Source: CAYSLZ01 sp964468355 (lineage in GTDB: Bacteria; Patescibacteriota; Microgenomatia; UBA12405; JAHJSD01). Taken from it: a DNA stretch of 16,211 nucleotides. Shown one piece after another: positions 13,370-16,211 of the stretch. The stretch is taken from NCBI GenBank assembly GCA_964468355.1, contig CAYXSV010000038.1, forward strand, positions 1 to 16,211, read 5' to 3'. The notes beneath the pieces were generated by a model. The model ran no database searches and was not told the DNA's origin. It worked only from the letters and a program-made list of their open reading frames with translations. Positions within the stretch are counted from its first letter, which is position 1, and each line of letters opens with the position of its first letter. Both the position numbers and the translations under genes were made by a program.

Positions 13370-15408
13370 TCCTTTTAATACTATTAAGCATCTTTATTTA
13401 TTAGTAAAAAAAAGTATTTCGGAATACAATTAATGTTTGGCGTTTTTTCTTTTTACTTTTTGTTTATTTTTGGTTTAACCTTTTTGATTTTTTAAGCGGT
13501 ATAAATTTTTTTCCGGGGTTTATAAAGTCATTATTTAGCCGTATAGCTGGAATTTATGATATATTGGCCGGATTTTTGGATAGGGCGGATTCGGGAACAA
13601 TATCTCAAAGGAGTATTATTGATTTATCTTTTAAAAATATGCTCCAAAAAAGAACAAGAACGTTGATTACGGTCGGCGGAATGAGTATTGGTGTGGCAGC
13701 GATCGTATTTTTGGTATCAATTGGTTATGGGCTTCAAAATTTGGTTATCTCGCGAGTAGCGGAATTAAAAGAGATGCGCCAAGCTGATATTATGCCGAGT
13801 CAGTCAAGCAATTTATATATTGATGACGAATTACTTTCAAGAATTAAAAATATTAAAAATGTTAAAGATATTCACCCGCTGATTTCACTTGTCGGAAGGG
13901 TGACTTTTAAAAATTCGGTTGCCGACGTTGTTGTCCATGGTGTTACAACCGATTATTTGGAAGAGTCAGCAATTCAACCGGCTAATGGAAATTTTTTTGA
14001 CAGCAGAATTTTGGCTAAAAAACTTCCTCTTGAAGACGAAGATTATGTTGAAAGTGACTATACCGGCGGCGAAGTTGCCGGAGAAACTACACAAAGCGCC
14101 AGCTATGGGGATGAAATAGGTGAGGTTAATTTTAAAATACATCCTGATGCCTGGATGAGAGTAAGGAAAGGGCCGAGTGTAGATAGTCAAATTTTGGGTT
14201 ACACCCGGCGGGTTGTTGGCGTCAGAGAAGGATTGGAAGTTTGGGGGGGTACATATTATGACGAAGCGGGTTTGGGTGAAGCGGGAACAAATGGGAAAGG
14301 TAATTCTTTAGGTAAATGGATAGGATCAAAAGTTCCGATTTGGAAAAGAGTTGAATGTGACGCTGATGATTTAAGATGTGAAGAAGGTAATTATTTAAAG
14401 TTGATGGATAATGACGGTACGCAGGTGTGGAAAACCGGTTTTTTTGCTGAGATAAATGTAACTATTGATGAAAAGCTAAGCTCTGGTCAGGTTTTAGGCG
14501 AAACTGACACGGCTGTGACTTCAACCGATTCCGCGGAGTTGGAAATAATTGAATTTATTCAGCAGGCAACCCAGTCAGCCGAAGTGGAAAGGGAAATAGT
14601 TTCGCTTACGGAAAAGGCGGAAAAACAGGCGGTTATAAACCGTTCAATGCTTCAACTTTTGAGTTTAGAGCCGGACGAAGCGGTTGGTAAAAGCTTTGAT
14701 TTGAAATTTGTTGTTGTCGGCGATGCAATACCTGATAAAAAAGGGAATAAAGTTGAAACTGAGTATGAGGCATATCAAATAGCCGGAATAATTCCCGGTG
14801 AACAAAATCCGGTTGTTTGGGTTCCTTTTATTGACATCAGAAGCATAGGGGTTGAACGGTATTCTCAAGCTAAAGTTATTGTTGAAGATAAGGGTCATCT
14901 TTCTGAAGTTAGGAAACAGGTACAAGTTTTAGGTTATAAAACATCATCAGTAGCCGATACCGTATCAAGAATTAATTCGCTCTTTTCAACTGCTCGGATG
15001 TTTTTATTGGCATTAGGATTGATTGCTTTAGTAGTTGCCGCTCTGGGGATGTTTAATACTTTGACCGTATCATTAATGGAACGGACTCGCGAAGTGGGTA
15101 TTATGAAAGCAATGGGGGTTAAGTCAACTGAAGTTAAAGATTTATTTTTAACCGAATCAATGATTATGGGCATATTGGGGGGATTAGGGGGAATTTTAAT
15201 CGGTTGGCTGGCCGGAAAAGGTGTAAGCTTGGTTTTAACTTTATTTGCAGTGTTTAAAGGAGCGGGTAGTGTTGATGTTGCCGTTATACCGATGTTTTTC
15301 TTGTTTATTATAATATTCCTTTCGCTTTTAGTAGGTTTTGTAACCGGTTTTTATCCGGCTAAAAGAGCAACTGATATTTCAGCTTTAAATGCGCTTCGCT
15401 ACGAGTAA
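13362..15408 (+). CDS. MacB/FtsX-family ABC permease with SH3-like insertion; apparent frameshift near start
   Basis: The natural start is the ATG at 13362, overlapping the ATPase stop. It reads MVNPFNTIKHLYLLVKK and then stops at 13431-13433. The next frame is open from 13408 to the stop at 15406-15408. Joining them at the A8 tract (13406-13413) by skipping one base yields a continuous N-terminus with a hydrophobic segment (VWRFFFLLFVYFWFNLF). The only conventional start in the downstream frame is TTG at 13564, which gives 614 residues. Numbered from there: transmembrane helix 35-62, MacB-like extracytoplasmic domain ~75-470, three C-terminal helices in the FtsX domain ~478-614 with NTLTVSLMERTREVGIMKAMG (498-518) and GFYPAKRA. 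An SH3b-like segment (~188-300, WMRVRKGPSVDSQILGY) interrupts the extracytoplasmic domain. Annotated as one gene; whether the shift is an error, programmed or inactivating is open. Confidence 0.8.
13406..13413 (+). other. A8 homopolymer at the reading-frame switch
   Basis: Eight A residues after GT. Frame of the 13362 ATG: GTA AAA AAA AGT, then stop at 13431. With seven A the frame would run GTA AAA AAA GTA TTT CGG straight into the permease. It is therefore the likely site of a sequencing indel, polymerase slippage or a true mutation. Confidence 0.7.
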
Positions 15409-16211
15409 TTATAAGCTTAAATTCGGCTTGCGGTCGAGGTGGTTAATGTTTTTTACAAACCCTTTGTCCTTAGCTCGATAGTATCCGGCAATTCCTATCA
15501 TGCCGGCGTTGTCCGAAAAAAGTTTTTTTGAATGGGGAATAAAAACAGGTATTTTGTGATTTTGGGCTGTACCTCTTATCCGCTGTTTTAATTTGAGGTT
15601 GTTAATAACTCCTCCGCCGAGAAATATTTGTTTTGGTTTGGTTTTTACAATTGCTTTTTCAAGTTTAATGGTTATTGATTTGATAAGCGATTTTTGAAAA
15701 GAGGCGGTAAAATCTCGCAGGAAAGTTTTATCTTTTTTATGATCGGGAATTTCTTTAAGTTTATAAAGGCAGGCAGTTTTTAATCCGGAAAAGCTGAAAT
15801 TGAGAGATTTGTGTTTGGCCATTGGAACAGGAAGTTTAAAACGGTTTTCATCACCTTTTCTAGCTAGTTCTTCTATAATCGGTCCGCCGGGGTACCCGAG
15901 GTTAAGCATTTTTGCCACTTTGTCAAACGCCTCGCCGGCGGCGTCATCTAGTGTTTGACCAATGATTTGATAATCGCCGATTTTTCTCATTAAAACTAAT
16001 TGCGTATGTCCTCCGGAAATTAGTAAACCAAGTACCGGATAATGAGGTTTATCCGCAGGAAAAGGTCCGTTACCGTTGATGTTTAGTGCTAAAGAAGAAA
16101 GTAGGTGGCCCTCCATGTGATTAACGGCTATCAACGGTTTATTATATTTTTTAATTAATTTTTTTGCTTTGGCGATACCGACCTCAAGGGCAATCGCCAA
16201 TCCCGGCCCTT
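15409..16211 (-). CDS. tsaD: tRNA N6-adenosine threonylcarbamoyltransferase, C-terminal part
   Basis: The gene enters from the right edge; 267 residues are present out of the ~340 usual for TsaD (Kae1/Gcp). The frame stays open to the edge and reads GPGLA just before the TTG at 16200, as in the family's GPGLAxxLxVG segment, so that TTG is internal. Visible motifs: VNHMEGHLLS with the two metal-binding histidines (near 16119 and 16107), LLISGGHTQLV, DDAAGEAFDKVA, GYPGGP, NFSFSGLKTA, GGGVINNLKL and FSDNAGMIGIAG. It transfers threonylcarbamoyl to A37 of ANN-decoding tRNAs with TsaB/TsaE. The stop codon abuts the permease stop with no base between (15406-15408 and 15409-15411), a fully convergent arrangement without a terminator. 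Confidence 0.95.
   Translation of the reverse strand, partial: GPGLAIALEVGIAKAKKLIKKYNKPLIAVNHMEGHLLSSLALNINGNGPFPADKPHYPVLGLLISGGHTQLVLMRKIGDYQIIGQTLDDAAGEAFDKVAKMLNLGYPGGPIIEELARKGDENRFKLPVPMAKHKSLNFSFSGLKTACLYKLKEIPDHKKDKTFLRDFTASFQKSLIKSITIKLEKAIVKTKPKQIFLGGGVINNLKLKQRIRGTAQNHKIPVFIPHSKKLFSDNAGMIGIAGYYRAKDKGFVKNINHLDRKPNLSL

Noticed and set aside
16198..16200. TTG at 16200 as the start of tsaD
   Set aside because: The in-frame residues upstream match the conserved GPGLA segment of TsaD, so the gene continues past the right edge.
1..16211. tRNA, rRNA genes or riboswitches
   Set aside because: I found no cloverleaf-like or rRNA-like segment; all intergenic gaps are too short (at most about 105 bp) and are explained by promoters and repeats.
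1..16211. Recoding of TGA as glycine
   Set aside because: TGA ends rfbB, the small membrane protein and the giant gene at sensible positions, and no conserved frame needs read-through of TGA.

Overview
The window looks like a piece of a chromosome from a Candidate Phyla Radiation (Patescibacteria) bacterium, most likely of the Microgenomates type. This is inferred from several features together: moderately low GC, very tight gene packing (overlapping or abutting genes, no gap over about 105 bp apart from the start of the ABC permease), almost no Shine-Dalgarno sequences, and a run of large secreted proteins typical of that group. The secreted set includes lamin-tail, CAP/SCP-like, fibronectin III, DUF2341 and LamG domains. 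TGA is used as a normal stop, so this is not a UGA-recoded Gracilibacteria/Absconditabacteria lineage. No marker gene that would fix the taxon is present.

Layout. Positions 1-3062 (+) carry a cell-surface cluster: the 3' end of a lamin-tail-domain protein, a signal-peptide/TasA-like/FN3 protein with C-terminal membrane segments, a CAP-domain protein with terminal membrane segments, and a small three-helix membrane protein. Positions 3083-3574 carry a YkuK-family RNase H-like protein. Positions 3576-4370 are a REP-associated Y1 (RAYT) transposase gene framed by two copies of an 18-nt palindromic core. Positions 4418-6495 are rfbB-rfbA, the first two dTDP-sugar enzymes in reverse pathway order, overlapping by 4 nt. 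On the minus strand, trmD (8237-7527) overlaps a PAP2 phosphatase/polyprenol-kinase-like fusion (7534-6497). Positions 8327-12556 encode a 1409-residue exported adhesin-like protein (DUF2341 - LamG - Ig/FN3 array). Positions 12614-15408 are a MacB/FtsX-type ABC transporter (ATPase plus permease), and the permease reading frame is interrupted by an apparent +1 shift in an A8 tract. The window closes with the C-terminal three quarters of tsaD on the minus strand.

How the genes may work together (inference): most of the window serves the cell envelope. rfbB/rfbA supply a dTDP-6-deoxyhexose precursor. The PAP2/kinase fusion could regenerate undecaprenyl phosphate, the lipid carrier on which such sugars are assembled. 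The ABC transporter may handle envelope lipids, peptides or exported proteins. The big beta-sandwich proteins are the surface material. trmD and tsaD are universal tRNA-modification genes.

The most notable observations are: the symmetric palindromic ends of the RAYT element, whose right edge touches the rfbBA promoter; the A8 frameshift; an SH3-like domain inserted in the ABC permease; the PAP2-kinase fusion; two unrelated heptanucleotide tandem arrays inside the trmD coding sequence; a domain-sized codon-usage block in the giant protein; and a recurring arrangement of -10 boxes 6-12 nt before start codons that implies leaderless or near-leaderless transcripts.
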